DNA of 64,000 nt from Topomyia yanbarensis (taxonomy: Eukaryota > Arthropoda > Insecta > Diptera > Culicidae). Position 1 is the stretch's first letter. Each line of letters begins with the position of its first letter. Below, in pieces: positions 1-11,167 of this stretch. The translations under genes were made by a program, and so were the position numbers. The notes beneath the pieces were generated by a model. That model made no database searches, had not been told where the DNA came from, and worked only from the letters and a program-made list of their open reading frames with translations. The stretch spans positions 211,886,361-211,950,360 of the forward strand of contig NC_080671.1 in assembly GCF_030247195.1 (NCBI RefSeq), in the 5' to 3' direction.

Positions 1-3000
1 TGATATTTTAATTCATTAAATAATAATAAAATTAATTAAATAGAATTCATATTTTCTTTGCTGCCACCGAATGATCGGCACCTGATAGATCATAACCCAA
101 GCAGCATTCAATGTTTTATAGCACGCTACAAGGGTAATCTAAGTTTTATGAGTGGCTATAAAACTACCATAAAACTTCAAATGTTACCAGGGAAGGAAGC
201 TATGCCGATGTCCAAAACCTATGCTGGGAATAGGAAATAACGGTTAGATATGTTTTCTATGACATGCAGTCAAATTCCCAAATTTCGCTACTAATCACAT
301 GGCTGCACTGATTATATTTTGTGTTCAGCAGAGTTGAAAATATTCAAATTCATTGAAATAAAATTGATCATATTTAGCCGCACGCAGCTGAAAACGTTAA
401 ACGAATAAACCGGCCATTCATCCATGCAGTTTTTCATTCGGTTCCGATTATTACACGAAGTGACCGTACAGTAACGAATCAAACGCATCAAAGTAGGCCC
501 TGGCACAATGTAAGCGATGATGATTGTTGTTTCATATGCTTTGTAGGCATATGAATATTTTTTTCTATTCACCGCGAATCGCACCAGGTTCATTTTCAGC
601 CGTCAAATAAGAGCTTCGATTATTTTTACCTCTGGTGTCTAGTGTAATTATGGCGTAAATTACGTCAAGAATTCGTTGCACATTGTTTTTTCACCGTAAG
701 AGCTTAAATTTTTCAATTATCAACTTTCTAGAAATCCGCCTGTTTATCTCAACGATTTCTCTGACGTCACCGCAGAATTCGCGGGGTAGCAGGCCTCGCT
801 TCTGAGAGCCGTGGTAGCACACTTCTGTCAATTCAAAAACAGCCAACAAAGTTCTATTAAATAATCGTAGTAACCTGTCCCCGCGTTTCCCGCAGGGAGG
901 AGTACAGAAAATCTAGAACTAGAAGCCCCTCTTACAAAATCCTCAAAAATAACCTGCACAACTGAATCAACTTATGAAACATTGCGTCTCTCGTTCAAAT
1001 TTGTGGAAAATAATGTGTGCGTAGAAATTAGTTTAACTTTCTCAGCAGAAAGCTTATGCAATTGCTCTGTTTATATCAGACCGGTGAAATCGATCAATCG
1101 ATTGCGATCTATTAGTCTATGACAAGACAAATTCAAAATTCTTGTAAACAGTTATTTAATTTTCGGCTCTAGGTAAAAATTAATGTCTCTAGATAAAGAT
1201 AGGTACAATACTCTACTACTTGACAGTTACGGATAATGAAGCTATAATCAGATTATTCATATGAATGATAACATAATTTATGTCATGTGAAAGCTACATC
1301 ATTTTCCGTACATCATCGGCACAACTCTGTACCTCATCTGCACAGCTCTATCATTGACCTTTGCTTGAAATTATATTGCGAGCGAACTTTTCCTTGCAAA
1401 ATAATAACAAAACCGAGAGGGAAAAAGAAGACCGTCTTCGCATGTCCCGTCCCAGTCCACAATATAACATCGGTTTTAGGGATTATGGACACCGGTTACC
1501 AAGTGTGCTCCGGAAGATTGAAACCCGGCTGTGATTTTGCCTAAGCCAGCGATTGGGTATCAGTCATTTCGAGATGTGTTGGTTCTAACGCCGATTATGT
1601 TCGGTTTGATGCCGATTATGCCGTGTTTGATGAAGCCACCAGTATCGTCTGTTTCTGCTACAGGAACCGTGGCGGTACATTTGGCGTGTACAGGAACATT
1701 CCGAGCGGAATTGTTGCTTGGACATGTTTCGCAAAAATGTATTGGTACGGGTCACGAGTATGAGTGCCCAATAGCAGGTTTCTCAATTCATCATGCTACC
1801 GACGCAACCTGTGCGAGAGTGAACGAAATTAGATATGAATATTGGACGTAGGTAAATGTACTATTGTACCTTTAAAAGGATGATCATTTAACACACCTAA
1901 ATTACCGAACGAACTTCCGAAAAAGCCTGCGCTGTGATTTCTTTCATAGTGTTACTTGGCGTCATGCATGTTCAGTACAAACCGGGATTCATAAACTCCT
2001 TTAAGCTGTTTGACGATTCTTATAACACTATCTTGTGCTTGTACACCGACGATGATAATGAAGTGTTTGGTTAGGGTTCCGTGCGATTTAGAAAAGACGT
2101 TCTTGATCCAGCGATTTTTTCCTGGCCCTAAGTTACTAAAAAGACAGAACGAAACTCATATGCAATTACGTTCTATTCAAAATTTAGGGCCTCATTATGT
2201 TTACGATAGCTTTTGGATAACGGTTGTGATATATTGCCTATAATCGCAAGTCAGTTACATATGGACAGGGGATCCCATAGAACAAGCAACAAATCTTCGA
2301 TTGTTGGTAGTGCAACGGCGACCGGTATAGGAGTGATATTGATACGTATAATGACTACCTTTCAAAACACTGGATAATAAACCTTGTAGTTACCTTATTC
2401 CGAGCTATTGCTAGAAAGTAAACGCTGGCGATACCCTATTACAAACTTGGCATGGGAAAGGAGGTAGACATAACGCAGGTCAGTTTTGCCATCCTTCATC
2501 TATGGTCTTTCGTGGCAAATGAAACCACCAGATGATATGTGGCCTTTTCCAGATTGTTGTGACATATCTCATCCAACGTAGGGGTTGAAGAAAATAACGG
2601 TAACACTGACTGATATTGAATATCCAACATAGAACTGAAGATTGTTTTTGAAGTAGAATGTCGCGCAATGTGAGCCAAACGTTCAAAATGAGACATTCAA
2701 TTCTGATAGCAAAGTTCTGCCGTTGTGTTTTGATGCTAGAGCATAAGAAACACTACTAAGTACGCTGAGGGTAGAAATCGCGCATATGACATACCTTTTT
2801 GTACGATTGTCATCATCGGAACAAAAATCAATGAAGCCATTCCCACGATAGTCAGCTCTCATGACAATTTTATTTGTACATTTTAGTAAACTGCTATATG
2901 CTAACATGTCACAAATAAACAATTTTAAAAAAAATATTTCAAGCGCACCTCGAACACATGCCTCTAGCAAGCAGCACACGGTAAAAAATGTCACGTCTAA

Positions 3001-3445
3001 TTCAAATGATGTTGCACTTGAATCAGTTTATCATGTATCACTAACAATTGAAGTGATTTAGCATTGATTTTCTAAGGATTTATAACTCGTATCAGAATGA
3101 CCTGGTTTTTGAAAGCTATTTAATAGAAATGATCTTTAAATTGAAATGAATATCCGATGAATTCGCACCACTGTACTAATCTATTGAATTTGAGCAGGAG
3201 GGTGTCACTCCTGTCATCCTCTATGGAGATATACAGACTTTGACAGTAGTCAACATATGTGGGCCTAGCCGCATCTAGGCCCATGTCGCCTGTGCAAAAG
3301 CATTGGGTTGTTTTGATTTGAACAAAGGCAGATGTTGGCTACGACAAAATGGCTGCCTAGCAGGAGGCTGAATTTGAGTGGTTCCATCTTTAATTACAAG
3401 TGTCAAAAGTGTCAAAACTCTAAAGTCTTTAATCGACTACAAACG
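1..3445. other. AT-rich stretch, no recognised gene
   Basis: I see no gene or element that I can name here. Short open frames exist, for example 1531-1851 (+) and 2683-2994 (-). The second continues into 2496-2696 (-) in another frame, as a decayed coding remnant might. Neither shows a domain, motif or codon pattern I recognise. The stretch may hold degraded transposon or gene remains too old to identify by eye. Confidence 0.4.
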
Positions 3446-3447
3446 TA

Positions 3448-4343
3448 GGGTAACAGGGGTATTTTGGACCGCTTTAGGAAGTCATGAGAAAAAACTTGAA
3501 AAAATACGGTTTGGCTACGTAATCTGGATCATTTCATAGGCTAATATGTACGGCATTATGATTTTTTTTTGGATATGTAGTGTTCTAAATAGTCAAATAA
3601 ATCTTAATAATTGGGAAAAATGACAAATCGTGAAAGCACATTTTTCTTATTTTGGACCCATCAACTTTATTTTGGACCGTAAACAAAGCATATTTTGGAC
3701 CATCGATTTTCCTTTGTACCATTGCTGTAAACATATTTTGGACCGATATCGAAACAGATTTTGGACCATCTAAATGTTCACATATCTCACTTTGTATGAT
3801 GAATTTGTACATGATTGACTAAGAAGTGCTTTTCTGGGAACAAAAAGTGAACTTTTTTTTAATGCAGAGTAGATATGCAAAGAGGTGTCAGAGTTAATTG
3901 GGAGCATGGCGATAATATGTTATCCTTTGGAAATAGCTAACATATTTTGGACATACCCAAAATAACAATTTTCATACATCTGATTGCTTTTTTCAAACTA
4001 AAATCGATTTCTTATGTATTTTATAAAGATAATAATGATGTTTGCATGATTGAAATGTATGCACTTTATAAATAATAACTCTTCGATGTTGGTGACAATA
4101 ATGCCACCTCCTCCTGATTTTGGATCAGTTCAGCTGAAATGTGAAAATGATTAAAAATTTTCAATTCAATGGTTCCTATTAAACCATCTGACTCAGAATA
4201 CACCGGGAGTTGCTTTCTAGCATAATAATTTCAGTGTTAAGTTTGCAATATTTCAATTTGTTATGAGCTTTAAATGGAAAAATGTACAAATCATCGTCAA
4301 GTGGTCCAAAATATGGTACTGGTCCAAAATACCATCGTTACCC
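3448..4343. mobile_element. TA-flanked MITE with TATTTTGGACC motifs
   Basis: The ends form an inverted repeat. The left end at 3446-3470 (TAGGGTAAC, then GGTATTTTGGACC) matches the reverse complement of 4321-4345 with three mismatches in 25 bases. A TA lies outside each end, as expected for a Tc1/mariner-type TA duplication. The core ATTTTGGACC recurs at about 3651, 3673, 3736 and 3759, and in reverse at 4303 and 4321. No transposase is encoded, so it would be non-autonomous. The superfamily is inferred only from the TA. Confidence 0.6.
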
Positions 4344-4537
4344 TATGCTCGGAAATAGGAGTAAAAATGGAAAACGTGCATTTCCAAAGTAATGTAGAAC
4401 GTGAGTATTGTATATTTTACTTGTGGTTAATTTATTATGTAATTATTTGTTCTTAGGTAATCCATAATGGGATATACCGTAAGGAATACGTATATAGTTA
4501 AATGCAAGATCTATTAGAAGCAATGTGCAACACATTT

Positions 4538-4660
4538 CAAATGGAAGTGATTTGCTGTTGATTTCGTAGTGCTTTGAAATGATCCATTCCAATAGATTGA
4601 CACATCGCATGAAATGTTGAGCAAGTAGTGCAAAATCAACTGCAAATCACTTTCCATCAA
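4538..4660. repeat. imperfect hairpin / small foldback repeat
   Basis: The arms at about 4538-4574 and 4624-4660 are reverse complements with few mismatches (ATGGAAGTGATTTGC against GCAAATCACTTTCCAT). The loop between them repeats pieces of the flank, such as ATCTATTAGAA and CAATAGATTG. It is probably a MITE remnant. Nothing else is assignable between 4344 and 5476. Confidence 0.45.
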
Positions 4661-5481
4661 CGTGAAGATTTTTTATCGTGCAGGATAAAATATTTTCAAA
4701 AACTGGAAGATTTCTAGCCTAACATTTGAAAAGAGCCTATCTGCAAAACGTAAATATTTGAGAAAATTGCCAGATGTTTGGTCAAATTCATTATAATTGA
4801 CACTATATACTATTATTTTCGATTGATTGCGCTTATTGCTTCTATTTGCAAATAGAAATTACATGTAATGTATACCTCACACAAAAAAAAAAATACTTTT
4901 CAGGCCTGATATTACACCGAAAGTTAGAAGAATTAAGTGAAATCTAATTTGATGGCCAGATTGAGAAGAGTTCGGTAACCGAATTATTTTACTGAATTGA
5001 TTACCGAACGGTTTGCTGTTCAGAACCCCAGCAAAATTTTATTGTACCCAGTAATTCGAATTAAGTGTGTATGAAAATAAATAAGTAAACGTAAAGCAAG
5101 TTGTCAGGAGTCTAGCCAATAACTGAGCAAATTGAAAATAACCATATAGATTTAAATGGTTTTAGAAAATTTCTTTGAAAATCAAATGTATCCTGAGAAA
5201 TAATAAAATTCAATTTAAATATTTTATGAATAAACATGCTTTTTGGAATTAATAATAATCCAACTCCATAATGTAATATATGTTTATCGAGCTTCCATTT
5301 TAGCACTTGATCAATTGTCGGATCTTCGATGAGAAATTTTTACCGTTAAAATAACACTGCAGTTCTTGTTTTTTGGCACTGTTCTGCCTCATAAACTTCG
5401 AACGTTGTATTTATGTATAAGGTTGATATAAATCAGAATAATGAAGAAACTGTGAGTATATAAAGTTGCTATAGTAAAAAA

Positions 5482-5835
5482 TGTCGAAAAAGAATATTTC
5501 GCAGTGATATACGTACGAAATATTCTTTGTATATAAACAATTTGCCATTCACGGGACGGCAGTTGACAGTAAGAACTGTCATACGGAACGTGCTATAAAA
5601 AGCTCTGAGATGTCATCTGACAGAACGTCATGTGACAAAAGCTTCAAGTGGGTAACTTGAGCTTTTGCATATGGACGCCGCGCATGGCAGTCAATAAGGG
5701 ACTGTGATAAACAGTGCATGAAATATCAATCGATATCGAACTATGTTAGCATTATATAACTTGACGAACAAGAATCAAAGTTACCTCAAACCTACCTACA
5801 TAAATACTTGGAGTTTTCTTACGGTATTATCAACA
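5482..5835 (+). repeat. Copia 5' LTR
   Basis: This 354-base LTR starts TGTCGAAAAAG and ends TTATCAACA. It differs from the 3' copy mainly by lacking 41 bases (between two ATGG words near 5685) and 4 bases near 5780. A 13-base inverted repeat (AAAGAATATTTCG and its complement) lies at its start. Confidence 0.95.
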
Positions 5836-5850
5836 GGTTATGGGCCCAGT
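5836..5850 (+). promoter_or_regulatory. Copia primer binding site (tRNA-iMet type)
   Basis: GGTTATGGGCCCAG follows the 5' LTR directly. Insect copia elements use this sequence to prime from an internal fragment of initiator methionine tRNA, which is known biology of the family. Confidence 0.8.
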
Positions 5851-5895
5851 AGTTAACTGGAACTAGCCACCTGGACTATTGTAAAATAGTTGTTT

Positions 5896-6116
5896 TGGAA
5901 GATACACGTTTCGGGTAGAAACGGCCGGCGAGAACCATCGTTCCGGTAGCAGCGGCATCCAGCGACGACCAGCGTTTCGGGCAGAAACGGCATCCGGCAA
6001 GGACCAGCGTTTCGGGTAGAAACGGCCAGCGAGAACCATCGTTTCGGACAGAAGCGACATACGGCGAGGACCAGCGTTTCGGGAAGAAACGGCATCCAGC
6101 GAGCACCAGCGTTTCA
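5896..6116 (+). repeat. tandem repeat in Copia leader, six 32-35 bp units
   Basis: Six degenerate units open with CGTTTCGGG followed by AGAAACGGC, within the untranslated leader between the primer binding site and gag. They read through in several frames as spurious open frames. Confidence 0.8.
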
Positions 6117-6130
6117 GGAGCAAGTAGAGG

Positions 6131-7012
6131 ATGGCAACCCAGAAGCAAGCTGGAGGATCTGCCGAGAGGATGGCAACCCAGCAGCAAGCTGGAGGATCTG
6201 CCGAGAGGGTTACTCTCGAGTACAGAAGAGGTGGTGGCTACGAGAGGAGAACTCTAGAGCGCACCGTGCCGACAACGGCATACTTCGGTAGCGTCAACCG
6301 CGAATCGATATTCGACGGTTCGGAGTTGCGGTTCCCAGCCTGGAAATGGCGAATGGAACATCATCTTATAAAGATGAAACTCCAGCACACGTTGCTACGA
6401 ACGCCCGAAGAAGAGGACTTCTACGAACCAGTAGTAGGTGCCTCGGAAGAGCTAGAAACAGCCAGGAAGGCTAAGCTCAGAAAACGGCTTGATGACGACG
6501 TCGAAGCATTGGACGAGATTGTCATGATGGTCAACAATGATGTTTTGAATAAACTCATTGGGCTCAACTATGTGAAAGAAGCCATGGATACTCTGGTCAG
6601 AACGTACCAAAAGGGTGGTACAGCCGCTATGGTTAATATGCGGGACCGGTTGTATACCATCAAACAAAGACATCACGACAAATTGTCCATGATTTTTGAT
6701 GAGTACGATCTGATTATTCGCGAGCTAGATCGAATGGGTTCAAAAATGACAGCATCGGAAAAAGTTCATGCTCTACTGATCTCCATGCCAGACAAGTACC
6801 GACACGTCAAAGGCGCTCTGATGGTACTGACGAATGAAGAACTGTGTGCCAAGCCGATCATGGAGATCAAACGAATGTTTATTGATGCTGAAGCTGGGGA
6901 AGAGAAGCAAGCAGAAATGAAAAACGTTGCGGTGTCTTCAAAATACAAGCCAAAGAGAGAGGTAACCCGATGCTTCGGTTGCAACGGCATTTTAAAAATA
7001 AATGCGCACTAA
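6131..7012 (+). pseudogene. Copia Gag (capsid), disrupted at zinc knuckle
   Basis: The frame encodes about 293 residues with a Copia-type Gag domain (central region around the words VNNDVLNKLIGLNY and MRDRLYTIKQRHHDK). The start at 6131 opens with a 39-base tandem duplication, giving two copies of a 13-residue leader. The CCHC knuckle is split: the CFGC half lies in this frame near 6973, while the HFKNKC half continues in the next frame. This indicates a small frame-shifting deletion inside the knuckle. The basic tail KKQQKMEPKK follows in the shifted frame. The original protein would coat the RNA and form particles. Confidence 0.85.
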
Positions 7013-8440
7013 TGAAAAAGTTTAACGCGAAGGAGAAAGATAAGTTCAAGAAGCAGCAAAAGATGGAGCCTAAAAAGAGCTTTGCAATGATGACCAAAGC
7101 GGATCGTGGTAGGAGAGTCAGATTCGTGATTGACTCAGGAGCAAGCGACCATATGGTTAATGACGAGAAGCTGCTGGAAGATGTCCAAGGGGGGGGGGGC
7201 AACAAAAGTTGGAAAAATGCGATTAAAGAGTGTTGTGGGTAACAATACAATAAAATAATTGAAATTGTACAACGTTCTTTTTACTCCGGGTCTTGAAGAA
7301 AATCTCCTTTCGGTTAGAAGGGTTAGCAAAAATGGTAAAAGGGTTACTTTTACAGATGAAGAGGTTATCTTTGAATTTGAAGATGAAGTAATTGCTTCAG
7401 GAATCTTCGTTGATGGTTTATTCCACCTTGATCTATTTCGGGAAGAAAAGTCGGCGGAAGATGGAACAAACTTGGCATTGTTCGGAAAGAAGGTGAGTTT
7501 GGAAACATGGCATGAAAGACTTGGCCATATCAGTGATACGAGTTTGGAGAAACTAATTAAGAAGGGAATGGTTGAGGGTATCAATCTAACTTCTGGAAAT
7601 ATTAGTGAAACAAATGTATGTGATGGTTGTATGGCAGGGAAGCAGGCTGCATCCAAATTTAAACAATTGCAACTGCCAAGATCAAAACGACCACTGGAAC
7701 TCATACATTCGGACGTTTGTGGAAGCATGGAGCAGGAAACCTATGATGGCTATCGTTACTTTGTAACCTTTATAGATGATTATACGCACTTTCTCGTGGT
7801 TTACCTCATGAAACAGAAATCGGAGGTTTTAGAGAAATTTAAAGAATTCGAAGCAATGGCGACAGCATTCTTCGAAAGACGTATTTCAATGCTAAGGTGT
7901 GATAATGGAGGGGAATATACAAGAAACGAATTTCAAGCTCATTGCAAAAGAAATGGTATTAGAATGACGTTCACTGTTCCATACACACCGCAGCAAAATG
8001 GTCAGAGCTTTGCTTTACGAAAGTGGATTAGCGAAAGATATGTGGGTAGAAGCATTATATGCAGCAACATATCTAATCAATAGATCTCCAACAAGTGGGA
8101 TAGAAGAGGACAAAACTTCGTATGAAAAATGGTTTAAAAAGCGACCAAACTTGAATCATTTAAGAGTTTTTGGGTGCAAAGCATTTAAACAAATACCTAA
8201 AGAGAGGCGTCAGAAATTAGATTTCAAAACAAAACCTTTGATATTTGTGGGGTACGCAAATAATGGTTTTAGATTATGGAACAAGGATACGCGTTCAATA
8301 GAAATTGGCAGAAATGTAGTATTCAATGAATCTACCAGAGCCAATCAAGATATTGACCACACAAACATGGATTTCGTAGAATCATCTGGTCAAGATTTAA
8401 TTAGATGTACACGCTTAAACCAAGGAGAACAGAACGAAGA
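7013..8440 (+). pseudogene. Copia protease and integrase region, broken
   Basis: The protease motif VIDSGASDHM lies near 7127. The frame then shifts at a run of G at 7189-7199 and meets a stop at 7256-7258. From 7259 the integrase follows: zinc-binding W-H-E-R-L-G-H and CDGCMAGK, then the catalytic core with HSDVCG and FIDDYTHF, and the second Asp in RCDNGGEYT. At about 7999, PYTPQQNG jumps directly to RALLYESGLAKDMW in another frame. The segment between them, which carries the catalytic Glu in this family, is missing (about 40 bases). The GAG-pre-integrase and core domains are otherwise recognisable. Confidence 0.85.
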
Positions 8441-10209
8441 CTGCTATACATCCTTCTGATGAAGAACAGCATGAAGAATGCACACTCATCGAAACAGAGC
8501 AAGATAATCTAGATTCACTTGAAGAATCAGTTGGCGAAACTGACTATGAAAGTACAAATGAAAAACCAATAGACGAAAGAGAGGACGTCGATGATGGTCA
8601 ATCATTGCGTCGAAGCAAGAGGGAGAGAAAGATACCGGGTTGGTATTCCGATTATACAGCAAAAACAGCAATGATTTTCAACGAAGAGATTCCGCAAACT
8701 ATTGAGGAATTGAAGAAAGTTTCTGATTGGCAAGAATGGAAGCATGCTATTCAAGAAGAGTATGATGCATTACATCAAAATGGCACTTGGACAGTGGTTA
8801 ACTGTTTGCCAAAAGGAGTTAAACCGATTAACTCAAAATGGGTTTTCTCAATGAAAGAAGATGGAAGATATAAAGCACGATTAGTGGCAAAAGGGTGTTC
8901 ACAGCGTCCTGGATTCGATTACTGTGAAACATTTGCACCAGTCGCCAAACTAGAGAGTGTTCGGTTAGCGCTAGCCCTTGCTAACGAGCATAAATTGTTA
9001 GTACATCAAATGGATGTCGAAACTGCATTTCTACATGGGAAGTTAGAAGAAGAAATATACATGAAACTTCCACCAAACGTAAATGGGCAAAGACAAACTG
9101 TTCGTCTTCACAAATGTTTGTATGGATTGAAACAGGCAAGCAGATCTTGGAATAAACATTTTGATGATGCAATGAAAACACTAGGTTTTGTCCCTCTCAA
9201 AAATGACAACTGCATCTATAAGTCAAAATCTAGAGGCATTATAGTAATACTGTATGTAGACGACATTTTACTACTTGCCAAAAACATCGAAGCAATTACG
9301 TGGATTAAAAAGAAACTTGGAAGGTTATTCCAAATGCAAGACATGTTAGAGATTAAGCACTTCCTGGGAATGGACATAAATCGTGATTTGGAAAGCCAGA
9401 CTATTGAAATTTCTCAAACAATATACGTGGAGAAACTTCTTAGTAGATTTGGGATGGCTGATTGTAAACCAGTGGGGACACCATTGGATATCAACACGAA
9501 ATGGTCAAAATCTGAGGCAAAAATCACTGAAGAGCCATACAGAGAACTGCTGGGATGCCTACAATATCTTTCACTAACTTCTAGACCTGATATTTGCTCT
9601 GCGGTAAACACCCTAAGCGAATATGCTAACTGCGCCACCGATTGGCACTGGTCAGGATTAAAACGAATATTGCGATATTTGAGGGGAACGAGCAACACAA
9701 AAATAATTTATTCATCAAATAGCGAATATCCAGCTTTAGTAGGATTTGCCGATGCAGATTTTGCAAATGATCCTGATGATAGGAAATCAGTTTCAGGATA
9801 CGCATTTCTACTATACGGTAATCTTATTTCGTGGTCAACGAAACGACAACCGACTGTAAGCTTATCAACAAGTGAAGCAGAACTGATAGCACTTTGCGCT
9901 GCTACGAAAGAAGGAGTGTGGTTAACACAACTTCTCAATGAATTGGATGTAAACATAACACCATTCATCATAATGGAAGACAGCATCCCATGTATCAACA
10001 TAGCACAGGAGCCAAGATCACATCAACGGATGAAACACTGGGATATCAAATACCTTTTCATCTGGGATCTCATCAAAAATGGTAGAGTAAAACTACAGTT
10101 CATCCCAAGCGTCGATCAACCTGCAGATGCCTTCACTAAGGGGCTACCTAAAAATATACACAGAAAGTTATTCGGTGTATTGAATGTGCAAATTGTGGGG
10201 AAGTGTTGA
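8437..10209 (+). CDS. Copia reverse transcriptase and RNase H
   Basis: The frame is open from about 8437, after the shift near 8440, with the first ATG at 8605 (534 codons from there). The RT palm shows MDVETAFLHGKLEEEIYM near 9010 and the catalytic YVDDILLLAK near 9252. The linker has YRELLGCLQYLSLTSRPDI. RNase H shows GFADADFANDPDDRKSVSGY near 9740 and the terminal KHWDIKYLFIWDL. The stop lies six bases inside the 3' LTR. The catalytic residues are intact, but the protein was a polyprotein segment and is now cut off from its upstream parts. Confidence 0.9.
   Translation, partial: KTAIHPSDEEQHEECTLIETEQDNLDSLEESVGETDYESTNEKPIDEREDVDDGQSLRRSKRERKIPGWYSDYTAKTAMIFNEEIPQTIEELKKVSDWQEWKHAIQEEYDALHQNGTWTVVNCLPKGVKPINSKWVFSMKEDGRYKARLVAKGCSQRPGFDYCETFAPVAKLESVRLALALANEHKLLVHQMDVETAFLHGKLEEEIYMKLPPNVNGQRQTVRLHKCLYGLKQASRSWNKHFDDAMKTLGFVPLKNDNCIYKSKSRGIIVILYVDDILLLAKNIEAITWIKKKLGRLFQMQDMLEIKHFLGMDINRDLESQTIEISQTIYVEKLLSRFGMADCKPVGTPLDINTKWSKSEAKITEEPYRELLGCLQYLSLTSRPDICSAVNTLSEYANCATDWHWSGLKRILRYLRGTSNTKIIYSSNSEYPALVGFADADFANDPDDRKSVSGYAFLLYGNLISWSTKRQPTVSLSTSEAELIALCAATKEGVWLTQLLNELDVNITPFIIMEDSIPCINIAQEPRSHQRMKHWDIKYLFIWDLIKNGRVKLQFIPSVDQPADAFTKGLPKNIHRKLFGVLNVQIVGKC
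10194..10203 (+). promoter_or_regulatory. Copia polypurine tract
   Basis: GTGGGGAAG directly precedes the 3' LTR. It is the expected plus-strand primer site for reverse transcription. Confidence 0.7.
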
Positions 10210-10602
10210 AAAAGAATATTTCGCAGTGATATACGTACGAAATATTCTTTGTATATAAACAATTTGCCATTCACGGGACGGCAGTTGACAGTAAGAACTG
10301 TCATACGGAACGTGCTATAAAAAGCTCTGAGATGTCATCTGACAGAACGTCGTGTGACAAAAGCTTCAAGTGGGTAACTTGAGCTTTTGCATATGGACGC
10401 CGCGCATGGATGTGTTGTTTACTATAGGCAGAGGGTATGATAGGGTATGGCAGTCAATAAGGGACTGTGATAAACAGTGCATGAAATATCAATCGATATC
10501 GAACTATGTTAGCATTATATAACTTGACGAATAAGAATCAAATAAAGTTATCTCAAACCTACCTACAGAAATACTTGGAGTTTTCTTACGGTATTATCAA
10601 CA
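10204..10602 (+). repeat. Copia 3' LTR
   Basis: This 399-base LTR starts TGTTGAAAAAG and ends TATCAACA. It carries the 41-base and 4-base segments absent from the 5' copy. Confidence 0.95.
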
Positions 10603-10931
10603 AAAAAGACACTTTCAAATTCTGTATTATTGTTTGATATCGCCATAGACACGCGATAGCGATTACGGATATCCAAAGCATACTATGGTAGCATATAGAA
10701 ATGAATGTTGAGTACCGATCGTTCTTTGACAGTTCAAGGGACGACACTTGTACTACTTGAACCATGGAAAATCCTTGAGTCCTCCGTCTCAATTAGTCTC
10801 TGGCTGTTATAAGCCTTTTACAATCAGTTATAATACAATAATACGTTATAATCCATTTTAAATGAGTGTATTGCTACTTAGGTCCTTTTTAATCAAATAG
10901 GCCCTTTTGAAATCAGTTAGGCCCTTTTATA

Positions 10932-11167
10932 GAGCCTAACACGATAGGCTCTTTCGCAATCAGTTTGGTCATTAGTCATGGGTGCGTTTCGACCTCGTCT
11001 CATCAGAAACCGACACTAACTTTTTGTCGGATTAGATTAGCGCCAGCTTGACGCTAAATCCTTAAAACTAAAACACACTTTGTGTTGCCCTTGTGAGAAA
11101 TTTTGGTGCTTACCCAATTTTTTTCCTTAGGGTGAAATATAGCATAGTTTGTTCATAAAAATCAATC
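10932..11167 (-). mobile_element. SINE-like insert carrying hammerhead motif
   Basis: A 236-base segment is flanked by identical 13-base direct repeats, AGGCCCTTTTATA at 10919-10931 and 11168-11180. It interrupts a dispersed repeat whose other copy (44330-44520) has no such insert. Similar GGCCCTTTT words occur elsewhere in the host repeat, so the duplication is suggestive rather than certain. It has no coding capacity. The minus strand contains the hammerhead candidate, and the end nearest 10932 folds into a hairpin (GAGCCTA and TAGGCTC). Confidence 0.5.
10984..11054 (-). ncRNA. candidate hammerhead self-cleaving ribozyme
   Basis: On the minus strand the conserved core is complete. CTGATGA (11006-11000) is followed by helix II GAC-GAG-GTC (10999-10991), then GAAA (10990-10987), then CGC (10986-10984). 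CGC pairs with GCG at 11054-11052, giving a three-pair helix III plus the A15.1-U16.1 pair. The cleavage triplet is GUC, ending at 11050. Helix I is closed by CCGAC and GTCGG, with AA/TT next to the core and an internal loop on the 5' side. Helix III is open, so by order of strands this is type III, but with a very short helix III. All core bases I know for the family are present. Activity is untested. Confidence 0.7.

Larger units (their letters stand above)
5482..10602 (+). mobile_element. Ty1/Copia LTR retrotransposon, full length, inactivated
   Basis: Two long terminal repeats (5482-5835 and 10204-10602) bound a 5.1-kb element. Both begin TGT and end CA. Five-base AAAAA duplications lie directly outside, at 5477-5481 and 10603-10607. 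Gag, protease, integrase, reverse transcriptase and RNase H follow in Copia order (integrase before RT). The reading frame is broken in the Gag zinc knuckle, at a G run near 7189-7199, by a stop at 7256-7258, by a deletion near 7999 and again near 8440. Autonomous movement is therefore excluded. The near-identical LTRs suggest a fairly recent insertion. Confidence 0.95.

Noticed and set aside
1287..2243. Possible coding remnants on the plus strand
   Set aside because: Short frames with some cysteine-rich or acidic stretches but no recognisable family or consistent frame; I could not support a call.
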